From CAYNWT01 sp964485095 (lineage in GTDB: Bacteria > Planctomycetota > Planctomycetia > Planctomycetales > Planctomycetaceae): 64,000 nt of DNA. Positions within the stretch are counted from its first letter, which is position 1, and every line of letters starts with the position of its first letter. The stretch is taken from NCBI GenBank assembly GCA_964485095.1, contig CAZAIB010000006.1, positions 1 through 64,000 of the forward strand. The letters are read 5' to 3'. Shown in pieces: positions 53,745 through 62,696 of the stretch. The notes beneath the pieces were generated by a model. That model did no database searches, was not told where the DNA came from, and saw only the letters and a program-made list of their open reading frames with translations. Position numbers and translations under genes: made by a program.

Positions 53745-55811
53745 ATGATCGTAAGTGTGGACTGGTTGCGCGAGTATGTCGCGGTTGATATGCCTTTGGA
53801 TAAGCTCACCCATGAGCTCACCATGTCGGGGCTGAACCTGGAAGATGTCGAACCGGCTAACAGCGACACGGCGATTGACCTGGAGGTGACCAGCAACCGT
53901 CCCGATTGTTTGGGGCACATCGGTGTGGCTCGTGAGATTGGTGTTCTGTTTGATCAGGAACTCACAATCCCGGCGGCTGAGGTTCCAACCGGATCAGGCA
54001 GCATCGCCGACGTGACATCAATTGAGATTGAGTGCGAAGACATCTGCCCGCAGTACACGGCTCGCGTCATCAAAGGCGTGAAGGTTGGCCCCAGCCCGGA
54101 CTGGTTGGTCAAACGCCTGGAAGCCGCCCACTGGGACTACAAAGAGAACTGCACCAAATACAAATCCATCAACAACGTGGTCGACATCACTAACTACGTG
54201 ATGCTGGAATGCGGCCAGCCGCTGCACGCCTTCGACTTCGCGAAACTTGATGAGAACCGCATCGTCGTCCGCCGCGCGAAGGAGGGTGAGAAGATCGCGG
54301 CCATTGATCAGAAGGAATACAAACTCGACGATCAGATGTGCGTGATCTGCGATGCGTCGAAGCCTGTCGCCATCGGTGGTGTCATGGGTGGCCTGGAAAC
54401 AGAAATCAGCGACAGCACGACCGACGTGTTGGTGGAAGTCGCTGCGTTCGCTCCGCTTTCGGTTCGACGCACAGCCAGAACGCTGAAGCTGTTCAGTCCA
54501 TCGTCGTTCAGGTTCGAACGTACCGTCGATCGCCGCCAAATCGATTGGGCCAGTCGCCGTTGCTGCGAACTCATTCTACAACTTGCTGGTGGAACGTTGG
54601 TCGAGGGCGTGGCCATGGCTGGCAGTGAAGCTCCGGAAAAACGAGAACCGGTAAGCATGCGGTTCAGCCAGGTTCCTCGGATTGTTGGTATCGATGTCAC
54701 CGCAGAGGAATCGACATCCATCTTGAACAAGCTTGGCCTCAAGACGGTTGAGGTCACCGCTGACGAGGGTTCTTTCGAACCTCCATCATGGCGTCGTGAC
54801 CTGACGCGTGAGTGCGATTTGGTTGAAGAGGTTGCTCGCATCTACGGTTACGAAAATATCCCGGACGACGCCACGCTGCCTGTGGTCTCAACGGCCAAGT
54901 CGAAAGTCGATCGCGTTACCGATCGGGTTCGCGACTGTCTGGTCTCCCTGGGTTTCTTTGATTGCGTCACGCTTTCGTTTGTGTCCGCAGACCAAACTCA
55001 GTACTTCAATCCGCGTGGTCTCACCGACTTCGTCTCTGTCGATCATTCCACACGACGCGAAGAGAACATCCTCCGCGCGAGTCTGGTGCCGAGTTTGTTG
55101 GTTTGTCGTCGCGACAATGAACGTCATGGAACCGCCAACGCGGAACTCTTCGAACTGGCCCGCGTGTACCTGGCAGCCGATTCGGAGACTGACGAGACAA
55201 AAGTCGAACCGATTACGATCAGCGGAGTGAGTGGGCGTCCGTTTCTGGCGGGTGGCGCCAACGACCTGAAAGGTGTCATCGAAGCGTTGGCGCAGTCGGT
55301 TAACCGATCAGCAGTTGTGACGACCAAGCCGTCGGGCGTTCCGCAGTTTGAAACCGGCCGCGGGGCAGAGGTTTACCTGAACGGTCAGCTTTGGGGCTGG
55401 GCCGGAGAGCTGGCGTCAGACGTCATTTCAAAGACGAAGCTCCGCGACGGAGCCAGTGCGTTTGAGCTGATGTTGGAACCGTTGCTGGCGATCGCAGATT
55501 TGGAACCGATGTATTCGGTTCTCCCCGAGTTCCCTTCCGTCGCCAGAGACCTCAACTTTGTTCTGGACGAGTCTGTCAGTTGGGAAAAAGTATCCGAGTG
55601 CGTCGCGGCCAACGGCGGCGAGCTTTTGGATTCGGTCAGTTTCGGCGGGCAGTACCGCGGCAAGGGCATTGAGCTTGGCAAGAAGTCGTACGTCGTCACC
55701 AATCGATTCCGTTCTGCTGATCGAACGTTGACTTCCGAGGAAGTCGAAGCGGCTCAGCAAAACATCATTGCTGCGTGTGAGAAACAACTGGGCGCGTCTT
55801 TGCGTGCTTAG
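53745..55811 (+). CDS. pheT: Phenylalanine-tRNA ligase beta subunit, short form
   Basis: A 688-residue PheT, which with PheS charges tRNA-Phe. The N-terminal part (SVDWLREYV; GLNLEDVEP) runs directly into LEVTSNRPDCLGHIGVAREI, so the roughly 110-residue EMAP-type tRNA-binding insertion found after residue 40 in long forms is absent. The B3/B4 editing region (about 90-270; TNYVMLECGQPLHAFDFAKL), B5 domain, catalytic-like core and C-terminal anticodon-binding FDX-ACB domain (FPSVARDLNFVLD; GKKSYVVTNRFRSADRTLT) are present. pheS is not in the window. Confidence 0.94.
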   Translation: MIVSVDWLREYVAVDMPLDKLTHELTMSGLNLEDVEPANSDTAIDLEVTSNRPDCLGHIGVAREIGVLFDQELTIPAAEVPTGSGSIADVTSIEIECEDICPQYTARVIKGVKVGPSPDWLVKRLEAAHWDYKENCTKYKSINNVVDITNYVMLECGQPLHAFDFAKLDENRIVVRRAKEGEKIAAIDQKEYKLDDQMCVICDASKPVAIGGVMGGLETEISDSTTDVLVEVAAFAPLSVRRTARTLKLFSPSSFRFERTVDRRQIDWASRRCCELILQLAGGTLVEGVAMAGSEAPEKREPVSMRFSQVPRIVGIDVTAEESTSILNKLGLKTVEVTADEGSFEPPSWRRDLTRECDLVEEVARIYGYENIPDDATLPVVSTAKSKVDRVTDRVRDCLVSLGFFDCVTLSFVSADQTQYFNPRGLTDFVSVDHSTRREENILRASLVPSLLVCRRDNERHGTANAELFELARVYLAADSETDETKVEPITISGVSGRPFLAGGANDLKGVIEALAQSVNRSAVVTTKPSGVPQFETGRGAEVYLNGQLWGWAGELASDVISKTKLRDGASAFELMLEPLLAIADLEPMYSVLPEFPSVARDLNFVLDESVSWEKVSECVAANGGELLDSVSFGGQYRGKGIELGKKSYVVTNRFRSADRTLTSEEVEAAQQNIIAACEKQLGASLRA

Positions 55812-55893
55812 GCACTGAAGAAGGTAGCGAAAAGCGGCCCAATCTGGTCCTGCGGCTCGCTACAATCTTCGGCACACACGCGGGGAGAACACC

Positions 55894-56286
55894 ATGAAAC
55901 GCACACTACTGAAATCCAAGATCCACCGAGCGACCGTCACCGAGGCCGACCTGCATTACGTAGGCAGCATCACGATTGACCGTGATCTGTTGGAAGCAGC
56001 CGACATCATCGAACTCGAACGCATCGAGATTTACAACGTGACTCGTGGAACACGTCTCAACACGTACGTCATTCCGGGCGAAGCAGGCGCTGGCCAGATT
56101 TGCATCAACGGCGCGGCTGCACATTTGGTGAAACCAGGTGACGTTGTCATCCTGTGCACTTACGCTGACTTCAAGAAGTCAGAAATCAAGAAGCACAAAG
56201 CGACCGTTGTGCTGGTTGACGAAAAAAACCGCGTCGCCAACACGATTGCGATGGAACGCAATACGAAGCTCAACGACTGGCTGTAA
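55894..56286 (+). CDS. panD: Aspartate 1-decarboxylase
   Basis: A 130-residue pyruvoyl enzyme making beta-alanine for pantothenate and coenzyme A. The self-cleavage site is G24-S25 in YVGSITID; the family motifs KIHRATVTEADLHY, RGTRLNTYVI, GQICINGAAAHLV and GDVVILCTYA are present. No other pantothenate genes are adjacent. Confidence 0.96.
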   Translation: MKRTLLKSKIHRATVTEADLHYVGSITIDRDLLEAADIIELERIEIYNVTRGTRLNTYVIPGEAGAGQICINGAAAHLVKPGDVVILCTYADFKKSEIKKHKATVVLVDEKNRVANTIAMERNTKLNDWL

Positions 56287-56955
56287 CGGCCGTTGTGAAC
56301 TGGGATCCGAATCTGGTTCTCAACACTTCCAAAGTGTCGGTGTTCAGACACATCCCCAAAGAACCGCTCCGCATTGTCCCCATGCGTCTTGTTGTGCCGT
56401 TTGCGTTCGCGCCATTCGGATAATCCAAAGTGACGGAATTCCTAGCCGCGACTTGAGCGTTTTTTCGTGCCGAACGGACACAAAATCGCTGCCGGTGACT
56501 ACTGGAAAACAAAACTCTGTTGATTCAAAATCCGGATGTAGACGCCAGAACTCGGATGCCGATTATTATCGTGCCGAGCGATTTCGATGATCGGAATTTG
56601 TTCGGCAATGAGATGTTTGCAGATGACGAAGTGCAAACGCGCACTACGATTTTGATACAAGCTTCTCGATAGAATTCCAACGGAGGTTCCAAACCTTTCG
56701 CGTGAGCCCGGATCTTCAAGCGATGAGTGCCTGGCACTATCCGATCCTCGCTCTACTCGCTGCGACTCTTCCGCTTGCAATTCTCGGGAAGTTTGAGTTT
56801 GAACCCGCGAGCCTCAACAGGCTCGCGGGTTTTTCTACGCGCCCATGGCTTTCTTGCGGGACAGGTATTCGCTGTTTAGCGGGCCAATCAGCGAAACCGA
56901 CCAAAAAATCCCAAATCGCGCGCAGCGGGTGTTTGTCCAGGTACACTAGTTGTAT
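56287..56955 (+). other. 669-bp intergenic region with an internal terminator
   Basis: No convincing gene lies between panD and the ECF-like sigma gene. A strong plus-strand terminator at 56802-56835 marks the end of some transcript, either a long panD 3' UTR or a small RNA. Short frames on both strands show no recognisable domains. Confidence 0.5.
56802..56835 (+). terminator. Strong Rho-independent terminator in the panD-sigma gap
   Basis: A 12-bp hairpin (AACCCGCGAGCC / GGCTCGCGGGTT) with a six-base loop runs directly into TTTTC. It lies 515 bases past panD and 120 bases before the next gene. Confidence 0.88.
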
Positions 56956-58797
56956 ATGGAAGGGCAACCAACAACCGAATCGTACGCAGGTTTGGGCGAT
57001 CGAGAACTGCTTAGGCGGTTCGCTAAGGATGCCGACGAACAGGCGTTTGCTGAGATTGTCCAGCGGTACGAACGCCTGGTGAACGCCGTTTGTCGGCGAG
57101 TCATCGGTTCTGGTGCAGAAGTCGATGATGCCTTCCAGGCCACATTCCTGACGCTGGCAAACCGACCGCGTCAGATTAAAAAAATCCAGAGTCTCAGCAG
57201 TTGGCTCTATAGCGTCGCCTGGCGAATCTCCGTCCGGCTGGTCCGCGCGAAAAGGAGGCATCCCGTGCAGCCTCTACCTGAAGAACAGACTGGCCCGGAG
57301 TCCGATCCGTTGCAGCAGATTGCAGACGATCAGGACGCGGTCATTCTGGACGAAGAACTTCAGACACTACCAAACAAATATCGTGACGTTCTTGTCATGA
57401 CCTATTTCGCTGACCAAACCAGTCAGCAGATTGCTGACCAATTGGATGTCAGCAAAGGAACCATCGACGGAAGGATTCGTCAGGGTCGCAACATGCTCCG
57501 TGTGCGACTTGCCAGACGTGGTGTAGGAATAGGAGCACTTGCCGCTGCCACACATCTGTTGGCAACGGAAACCGTGTCTGCTTCGCCAACTTTGGTTAGC
57601 AGCACAATTGAAATGGGAACCCAAACGCTTTCTCAGTCACTTCCCGGGACGACTGACCTTTCCAATCTTGAACCCCTTGTTCGACCGGAGATCACATCCA
57701 TGATCAGTGTTAAAGCGATTATCTCATCCGTTGTCGGCGTCGTAGCTTTAGCTGGCCTGGCCGGCATGGCTGGAGGAACAAACGCTGACGGAACCAGTAC
57801 AGGCGGAGCACAGTCCGCGTTGGATACGGCGGCGTTAGAACAGAGTTCGCCCGGTGAGGCTGGCAAGGCCAGTGAAGGCGACAGAGAAAAGGCTGAACAG
57901 CTTGAAGTAGTGCTGGCTCCGACAGCACGTTCAGTGCCGGTCGCTGTCACTGCCACGCCGGGAATCGACTCGGTTCCCGCAGCATTCACCAGCTACCCAA
58001 CACGGGCGACTGCCGGAGAAAAGTGGCTCTACGAAATGTTTGACGAGAGCATTCCGGACATGGGTTTCGACTCGGGGGAATCGTTGGCTGATGTTATGGA
58101 GTTTCTTGCCAGCCACTATTCCAAAAAACACGACGGGCACAACATGCAGGTGTGGTTCGATACCGCGGCTCTCGATGAGGATGGCTTGTCCATTGAAGAT
58201 CTGAAACTAAGTCGCCCCGTCTCTTTGCGAAACATCAAGCTGGAACATGCCCTGAAGCTGATCCTCCGGTCTGTTTCCATGAACATTACGGCCTCTATCG
58301 ACAATGAAGTTCTCACGATCACAACCGTCGATGAAGCCATGAATGAGGAGAACTACTTCGTTCGCACCTACAATATTGCTTCGCTGCTCAGGATGACGAT
58401 TGGCAGCGTGGCTGACTCCGCGGCTGGTTCAATGGGTGGAGCCCGAATCGGCGGCGGTGGCGGTATGTTTGGTGTTCCGAATGGTTTGGGCGGCGGTCAA
58501 CCAGCCCAGTTTGGCGGTCGCAACCGTGAAGGCGGACTTGGTGGCGGTGGCGGTGGCGGTCCGGCAGCTGGGCAGACGTCGGCATCCGCCCCAAGTTCTG
58601 TTCGTCAGGTCAGTCCATCGGACAAATTCGTAAATCTTGTGATGGAGATGACAAGCCCGCCCGCGCTGTGGATGGAAACCGATGGTACCGGTGGTTCGAT
58701 TGCGGTTGTGGGCGACATGTTGGTGGTGCGCCAGAATGACGATGTACACCGCCGGATCGTTAAGCTGCTGAACCTGCTTTCCAAAGACGGTAAGTAG
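56956..58797 (+). CDS. ECF-like sigma factor fused to a membrane segment and an STN-like domain
   Basis: A 613-residue protein. Residues about 18-100 are sigma region 2 (EIVQRYERLVNAVCRRVI; DAFQATFLTLA) and about 130-190 region 4 (LPNKYRDVLVMTYF; QQIADQLDVSKGTIDGRIRQ-GR). Then a hydrophobic stretch (about 196-210) and a clear membrane segment (about 252-272, AIISSVVGVVALAGLAG). The remainder, about 275-613, would lie outside the cytoplasm: an STN/secretin-like fold (about 376-460; VSLRNIKLEHALKLILRSVS then NEVLTITT), a Gly-rich stretch (about 493-538) and a second similar unit (about 560-611). ECF factors with long C-terminal extensions are known in planctomycetes. It may sense an envelope signal directly; that is inference. 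The ATG at 56956 is preferred over a TTG at 56950. Confidence 0.85.
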   Translation: MEGQPTTESYAGLGDRELLRRFAKDADEQAFAEIVQRYERLVNAVCRRVIGSGAEVDDAFQATFLTLANRPRQIKKIQSLSSWLYSVAWRISVRLVRAKRRHPVQPLPEEQTGPESDPLQQIADDQDAVILDEELQTLPNKYRDVLVMTYFADQTSQQIADQLDVSKGTIDGRIRQGRNMLRVRLARRGVGIGALAAATHLLATETVSASPTLVSSTIEMGTQTLSQSLPGTTDLSNLEPLVRPEITSMISVKAIISSVVGVVALAGLAGMAGGTNADGTSTGGAQSALDTAALEQSSPGEAGKASEGDREKAEQLEVVLAPTARSVPVAVTATPGIDSVPAAFTSYPTRATAGEKWLYEMFDESIPDMGFDSGESLADVMEFLASHYSKKHDGHNMQVWFDTAALDEDGLSIEDLKLSRPVSLRNIKLEHALKLILRSVSMNITASIDNEVLTITTVDEAMNEENYFVRTYNIASLLRMTIGSVADSAAGSMGGARIGGGGGMFGVPNGLGGGQPAQFGGRNREGGLGGGGGGGPAAGQTSASAPSSVRQVSPSDKFVNLVMEMTSPPALWMETDGTGGSIAVVGDMLVVRQNDDVHRRIVKLLNLLSKDGK

Positions 58798-58822
58798 CCA
58801 CGAGCGACTTCGAAAACAGACA

Positions 58823-58860
58823 GAGGCCCGGCAGGTAGTAACCTTCCGGGCCTCGTTTGT
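58823..58860 (+). terminator. Rho-independent terminator after the ECF-like sigma gene
   Basis: A hairpin GAGGCCCGG / CCGGGCCTC with an inner AGGT / ACCT pairing (58823-58854) is followed by GTTTGTTTC. It lies 25 bases after the stop. Confidence 0.82.
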
Positions 58861-58925
58861 TTCAGGAAATGGTGGCGAGGGGCAGACTCTTCGGTTCCCA
58901 CCCAAGGTCAGGCACACTTTGCAAC

Positions 58926-59879
58926 TTAGCGTTGCACCAATGCGAACGCCGCTTTCATTGCCTTCGCCGTCGCGGCACAGGCTGCGTCGTTGTCCATCTT
59001 GTTAAGCGGCTGGTTAAACGGTTCTGCTCGAATCGGCCCGTCGTAGCCAATCTCAGCCAGCGTCGACAGGAACGCTTTCAGGTCAATCACTCCGGTCGCT
59101 GTTGGTAGCTCGCGGCGGTTGTCGATTTGCTGGTCGATTTCCAAACCCTTCGGAGCGTCGTTGAGATCACACGCGACAATGTCGCTGTTCTTCAATGTCT
59201 TCAGGTCTTCGACGGTTTCATGAGCCGTGTACCAGTGCCAGCTGTCCAGAACCAGGCCGGTGCTCTTGGTCATTCCGATTTCGGCCAACAGTTCTTTCGC
59301 TTCGGCCATGCTGTGAATGAAACTGTGACGCGACGATGCCCACATTGTTTTCGGACCAACGTATTCGATACCGAAACGCAGTCCGTTGTCTGACATCACC
59401 TTCACGCATTCTCGCAGCCGGCTGGCATGCTGTTTGAAATTGGCGACGTACGTAAGCTGCTCATGCTGGGGCAGGATGTACGTGCCCATCCGAGTTCCGC
59501 CCGCGTCCTTCACGGCCTTGGCCAATCGCGGAAGGTTCTTCATCCCTTCGCGAAACTTCGCTTCGTCGCGGCGGAACTCAACCGGCAGCCCCGCCGAACC
59601 CCATTTGAGGTTCTTCTGTTTCATGTTTGCCTGAAGTTCTGATAGAGCGGCCGGTTTCAGGTCTGCCAGGAACCACGGGTCTGGCGTGACCGATTCAAAC
59701 CCGTGCTTGTGCGCCAGTTCAATGGCTTCGGCTCCGCCAGCTTTGACTCCAATGGAACTGCAACGCAGATCCAGTGTGAACGGAAGTTCGCGCGGGGCGG
59801 TGTTGGCGTTTGGTGAAACCATGCTCGCGGCGGCCGCGAGTGTGGCTGAGTGAAACTGTCGGCGTGTGATCTCTGTCAT
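58926..59879 (-). CDS. Tat-exported sugar phosphate isomerase/epimerase-like TIM-barrel protein
   Basis: A 317-residue protein of the xylose-isomerase-like TIM-barrel family. The start MTEITRRQFHSATLAAAASM is a twin-arginine signal. Barrel strands carry typical metal-site residues: FGIEYVGPKT (Glu), LVLDSWHWY (Asp, His), VACDLNDAP (Asp) and IRAEPFN (Glu). Substrate unknown; such proteins often act on sugars in planctomycetes. The ATG at 59879 has GGAGAA upstream; a longer frame to 60020 is rejected because the Tat signal would be internal. Confidence 0.82.
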   Translation of the reverse strand: MTEITRRQFHSATLAAAASMVSPNANTAPRELPFTLDLRCSSIGVKAGGAEAIELAHKHGFESVTPDPWFLADLKPAALSELQANMKQKNLKWGSAGLPVEFRRDEAKFREGMKNLPRLAKAVKDAGGTRMGTYILPQHEQLTYVANFKQHASRLRECVKVMSDNGLRFGIEYVGPKTMWASSRHSFIHSMAEAKELLAEIGMTKSTGLVLDSWHWYTAHETVEDLKTLKNSDIVACDLNDAPKGLEIDQQIDNRRELPTATGVIDLKAFLSTLAEIGYDGPIRAEPFNQPLNKMDNDAACAATAKAMKAAFALVQR

Positions 59880-60107
59880 GTTGTGTTCTCCGATTCTGCG
59901 GCCGCCCAACGACTGTGATAATGCTAACTGTCGACCCGAAGTTCTCATTCTATCCGAAACACCCTCTCCGACGAACGTCTCCCACCGATTCATCCAGCGC
60001 CGCGTTGGTATTTCGCCCAAATCTGGCGCTTGAGACGGAGTGGTATCCTCGGGATTCGCTACACTCAGGCAGCCGCTTTGGCATCAACTAATGAAAGGTC
60101 ATTTCCG

Positions 60108-61169
60108 ATGAACTCATCACTCCGCACAGTTTGCCTGTGCTTGATCGCATGCATTCTGTCACCTGTGATTGGTACGGCGCAGGATAAGAAGACTGAAAAG
60201 AAGCCGCCGAAGGTACTCAACGCGTCCCACATCCTGATCGCGTATCAGGGTGCCACGCGCAGCGAAGCGTCTCGAACCAAAGCCGAAGCCGAAGCATTAG
60301 CAAAGAAAATTGCCAAAGAAGCGCAGGATCCCGGAGCGGACTTTGCAGCGCTTGCGAAGAAGCACTCGGACGGTCCCAGTAGCGTTAAGGGCGGGGACCT
60401 GGGAAACTTTCCTCCAGGGCAGATGATCCCAGCGTTTTCTGCTGCCACGATGAAACTGAAGATCGGTGGAATTAGTGGGCCGGTGGAGAGCCCATTTGGT
60501 TACCACATCATTCTACGAAAAGAGCTGGAGATAGATCTCGCAGCGGCCCACATCCTCATAGCGCACGCGGGAGCCGAACGTAGCAACGCGACGCGCTCAG
60601 CAGAAGAGGCTCTGAAGATCGCAACGGACGTAGCCAAGCTGGCCGCCGCTGAGGGAGCCGACTTTGCAGAACTCGCTAAGAAGTATTCTGATGGGCCAAG
60701 CAAGACAAACGGTGGAGACCTGGGTGTGTTCGCTCCCGGTCGAATGATTCCGGAGTTTTCTGCAGCGACAAAGAAGTTGAAGATTGGTGCTGTCAGTGGG
60801 CCAGTTAAGACTGCGTTTGGTTACCACATCATTCTGCGGAATGCTCTTCCGGAGAAAGCCAGTGCTAAGCACATTTTGGTCCAGTGGAAAGGTTCCGGTC
60901 GTGCGGCCCCATCGATTACCCGTACGAAGGAAGAGGCGCTGACTCGTTTGAACGAGTGCATCGCAAAGCTTAAAGCGGGCGGCAAGTTTGAAGATTTGGC
61001 GAAGGAATACAGCGACGGGCCGTCCGGTCCTCGCGGTGGTGATCTTGGCGAATTTGGTCGGGGAGCGATGGTTCCGGCATTCGACAAGGAGCTGTTCAAG
61101 ATGAAAGTGGGCGATGTCAGCGGAGTTGTGGAAACCCCGTTCGGCTACCACATCATTTACCGCTACTAA
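60108..61169 (+). CDS. Exported peptidyl-prolyl isomerase with three parvulin domains
   Basis: A 353-residue protein with a signal peptide (1-24) and three tandem parvulin (PpiC) domains at about 38-138, 144-245 and 252-353. Each has the pattern AxHILI or AKHILV, DFAxLAKKxSDGPS or LAKEYSDGPSG, GGDLG and PFGYHIILR or PFGYHIIYR. No SurA-type chaperone domain is present, so the protein is almost all parvulin. It probably assists folding of exported proteins. The ATG at 60108 is chosen because it opens the signal peptide. Confidence 0.9.
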   Translation: MNSSLRTVCLCLIACILSPVIGTAQDKKTEKKPPKVLNASHILIAYQGATRSEASRTKAEAEALAKKIAKEAQDPGADFAALAKKHSDGPSSVKGGDLGNFPPGQMIPAFSAATMKLKIGGISGPVESPFGYHIILRKELEIDLAAAHILIAHAGAERSNATRSAEEALKIATDVAKLAAAEGADFAELAKKYSDGPSKTNGGDLGVFAPGRMIPEFSAATKKLKIGAVSGPVKTAFGYHIILRNALPEKASAKHILVQWKGSGRAAPSITRTKEEALTRLNECIAKLKAGGKFEDLAKEYSDGPSGPRGGDLGEFGRGAMVPAFDKELFKMKVGDVSGVVETPFGYHIIYRY

Positions 61170-61194
61170 TCCCGGCGGGATAAGCTAAAACTTG

Positions 61195-61230
61195 CAGCGG
61201 CGTTCATGTCTTTTTGAACGCCGCTGTTTT
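61195..61230 (+). terminator. Rho-independent terminator after the triple-parvulin gene
   Basis: A 12-bp hairpin (CAGCGGCGTTCA / TGAACGCCGCTG) with an eight-base loop is followed by TTTTCG. It sits between the parvulin gene and the DUF1015 gene. Confidence 0.85.
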
Positions 61231-61261
61231 CGTTTCCGGAGTTCGTTTTTCAGAGATCACA

Positions 61262-62491
61262 ATGCCACGAGTCAAAGCCTTCAAAGCCGTTCGCCCAACT
61301 CCAGAAAACGCTGCGAACGTCGCGTCTGTTCCTTACGACGTCGTGAACCGAAACGAAGCTGCCGCTCTGGCCGAAGGCAACGCGGATTCGTTTTTGCATG
61401 TCATCCGGCCGGACATCGATCTCCCACCGGAGACCGATCCGTATTCAGATGAAATCTACGCCAAAGCCAAAGAGAACCTCGCAGCCTTCATGGCCAATGG
61501 AGTCCTGAATCAGGACGAAGCCGATAGCGTGTTCCTGTACCGGCAGATCATGAATGGCGTGCCACAGGTTGGTCTGGTTTGTTGCTGCCACGTTGACGAC
61601 TACGAAAACAATCTCATCCTCAAACACGAAAAGACACGGCCGGCAAAAGAAGACGACCGCACTCGCCACATCATGACACTAGGCGCGCATCCGGGGCCGT
61701 TGTTTCTGGCGTACAAAGATCACGCCGATCTGAACGCAAAAATCGCCGCGGCCATCACAGAAGAACCAGCGGTCGATTTCACCGCGGCCGATGGCGTGCA
61801 GCACACGGTTTGGCAGATTACCGACTGTGCAGACTACGTTGCCGCGTTGAGCAGCGTGAATGAGTTCTACATCGCCGACGGCCACCACCGCGCGGCGAGT
61901 GCCTGGCGTTCGGCTGGCGAACGAGAAAAGGCGAACCCGAACCACACGGGCGATGAAGAATACAACTGGTTCCTCGCCGTCTTGTTCCCGGCAAGTCAGC
62001 TAAACATTCTGGCCTACAACCGCATCATCAAGGACCTGAACGGTCTGACCGCGGACGACGTGCTGACGAAGCTGGCAGAAGTTGGTGCTGTTGAAGCCAC
62101 CGACAATCCGGTTCCCGCGAGTCCCGGTTCCTTCTGTGTTTACCTGGACAAGAAGTGGCACCTGGTCACGGTTCCGGCCGATTCGATTGACCAGTCCGAT
62201 CCGATCAACAGCCTGGATGTCGCTTTACTTGAGAACCGAGTCATCACGCCGATTTTCGGAATCACCGATGTCCGCACCGACTCGCGAATCGACTTCGTGG
62301 GTGGAATTCGCGGAACCGGAGAACTCGAAAAGCGAGTGGACAGCGGCGACTGGGCGATCGCGGTATCGATGTACCCAACCTCCATCGAACAGCTCATGGC
62401 CGTCTCCGACGCCGGCGAAGTCATGCCGCCAAAGAGCACATGGTTCGAACCAAAACTACGCAGCGGCCTGTTTGTGCACATGCTGGATTAG
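61262..62491 (+). CDS. DUF1015 family protein
   Basis: A 409-residue soluble protein of the DUF1015 family (MPRVKAFKAVRPTPENAANV; VASVPYDVVNRNEAAALAEG; NSFLHVIRPD-like DSFLHVIRPDIDLP; YIADGHHRAASAW). In other bacteria the family is found near serine metabolism genes and may be a kinase-like enzyme, but no such neighbours are here. The ATG at 61262 fits the family start; upstream frame lies in the terminator. Confidence 0.88.
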   Translation: MPRVKAFKAVRPTPENAANVASVPYDVVNRNEAAALAEGNADSFLHVIRPDIDLPPETDPYSDEIYAKAKENLAAFMANGVLNQDEADSVFLYRQIMNGVPQVGLVCCCHVDDYENNLILKHEKTRPAKEDDRTRHIMTLGAHPGPLFLAYKDHADLNAKIAAAITEEPAVDFTAADGVQHTVWQITDCADYVAALSSVNEFYIADGHHRAASAWRSAGEREKANPNHTGDEEYNWFLAVLFPASQLNILAYNRIIKDLNGLTADDVLTKLAEVGAVEATDNPVPASPGSFCVYLDKKWHLVTVPADSIDQSDPINSLDVALLENRVITPIFGITDVRTDSRIDFVGGIRGTGELEKRVDSGDWAIAVSMYPTSIEQLMAVSDAGEVMPPKSTWFEPKLRSGLFVHMLD

Positions 62492-62516
62492 CAGTCGGTC
62501 CACGGCTGCTCACCTT

Positions 62517-62545
62517 AGTGAGCCGTAGGCCGTAAGGCCTCGGGT
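62517..62545. repeat. REP-like 29-bp hairpin repeat, copy C (inverted)
   Basis: The reverse complement matches copies A and B at 26 of 29 positions. Two of the three differences (positions 9 and 16) are compensatory, changing a G-C pair to C-G in the central hairpin stem. It lies 26 bases after the DUF1015 gene. Confidence 0.7.
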
Positions 62546-62644
62546 TCAATCGCAGGAATGGAACATGGAACCGGCACCAACATCCGCCGTTAACGAAACC
62601 CGCTGGAATGGTTCTTTCTGACTCGACCAGAAACCGTAACGACG

Positions 62645-62673
62645 ACCCGAGGGCTTACGCCCTTCGGCTCACT
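62645..62673. repeat. REP-like 29-bp hairpin repeat, copy B
   Basis: Identical to 17315-17343 and in inverted orientation to copy C, with 99 bases between them. It lies 24 bases after the stop of the DUF1501 gene on the minus strand. Confidence 0.75.
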
Positions 62674-62696
62674 GGGGCGCTCCAACACCGGTTCGG

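Noticed and set aside
56499..56780. Minus-strand open frame in the panD-sigma gap
   Set aside because: No family match, no ribosome site, and composition unlike neighbouring proteins.
56722..56835. Short plus-strand frame with a hydrophobic start (MSAWHYPILALLAATLPLAI)
   Set aside because: It has no stop before the strong terminator and no good ribosome site, so it is probably chance.
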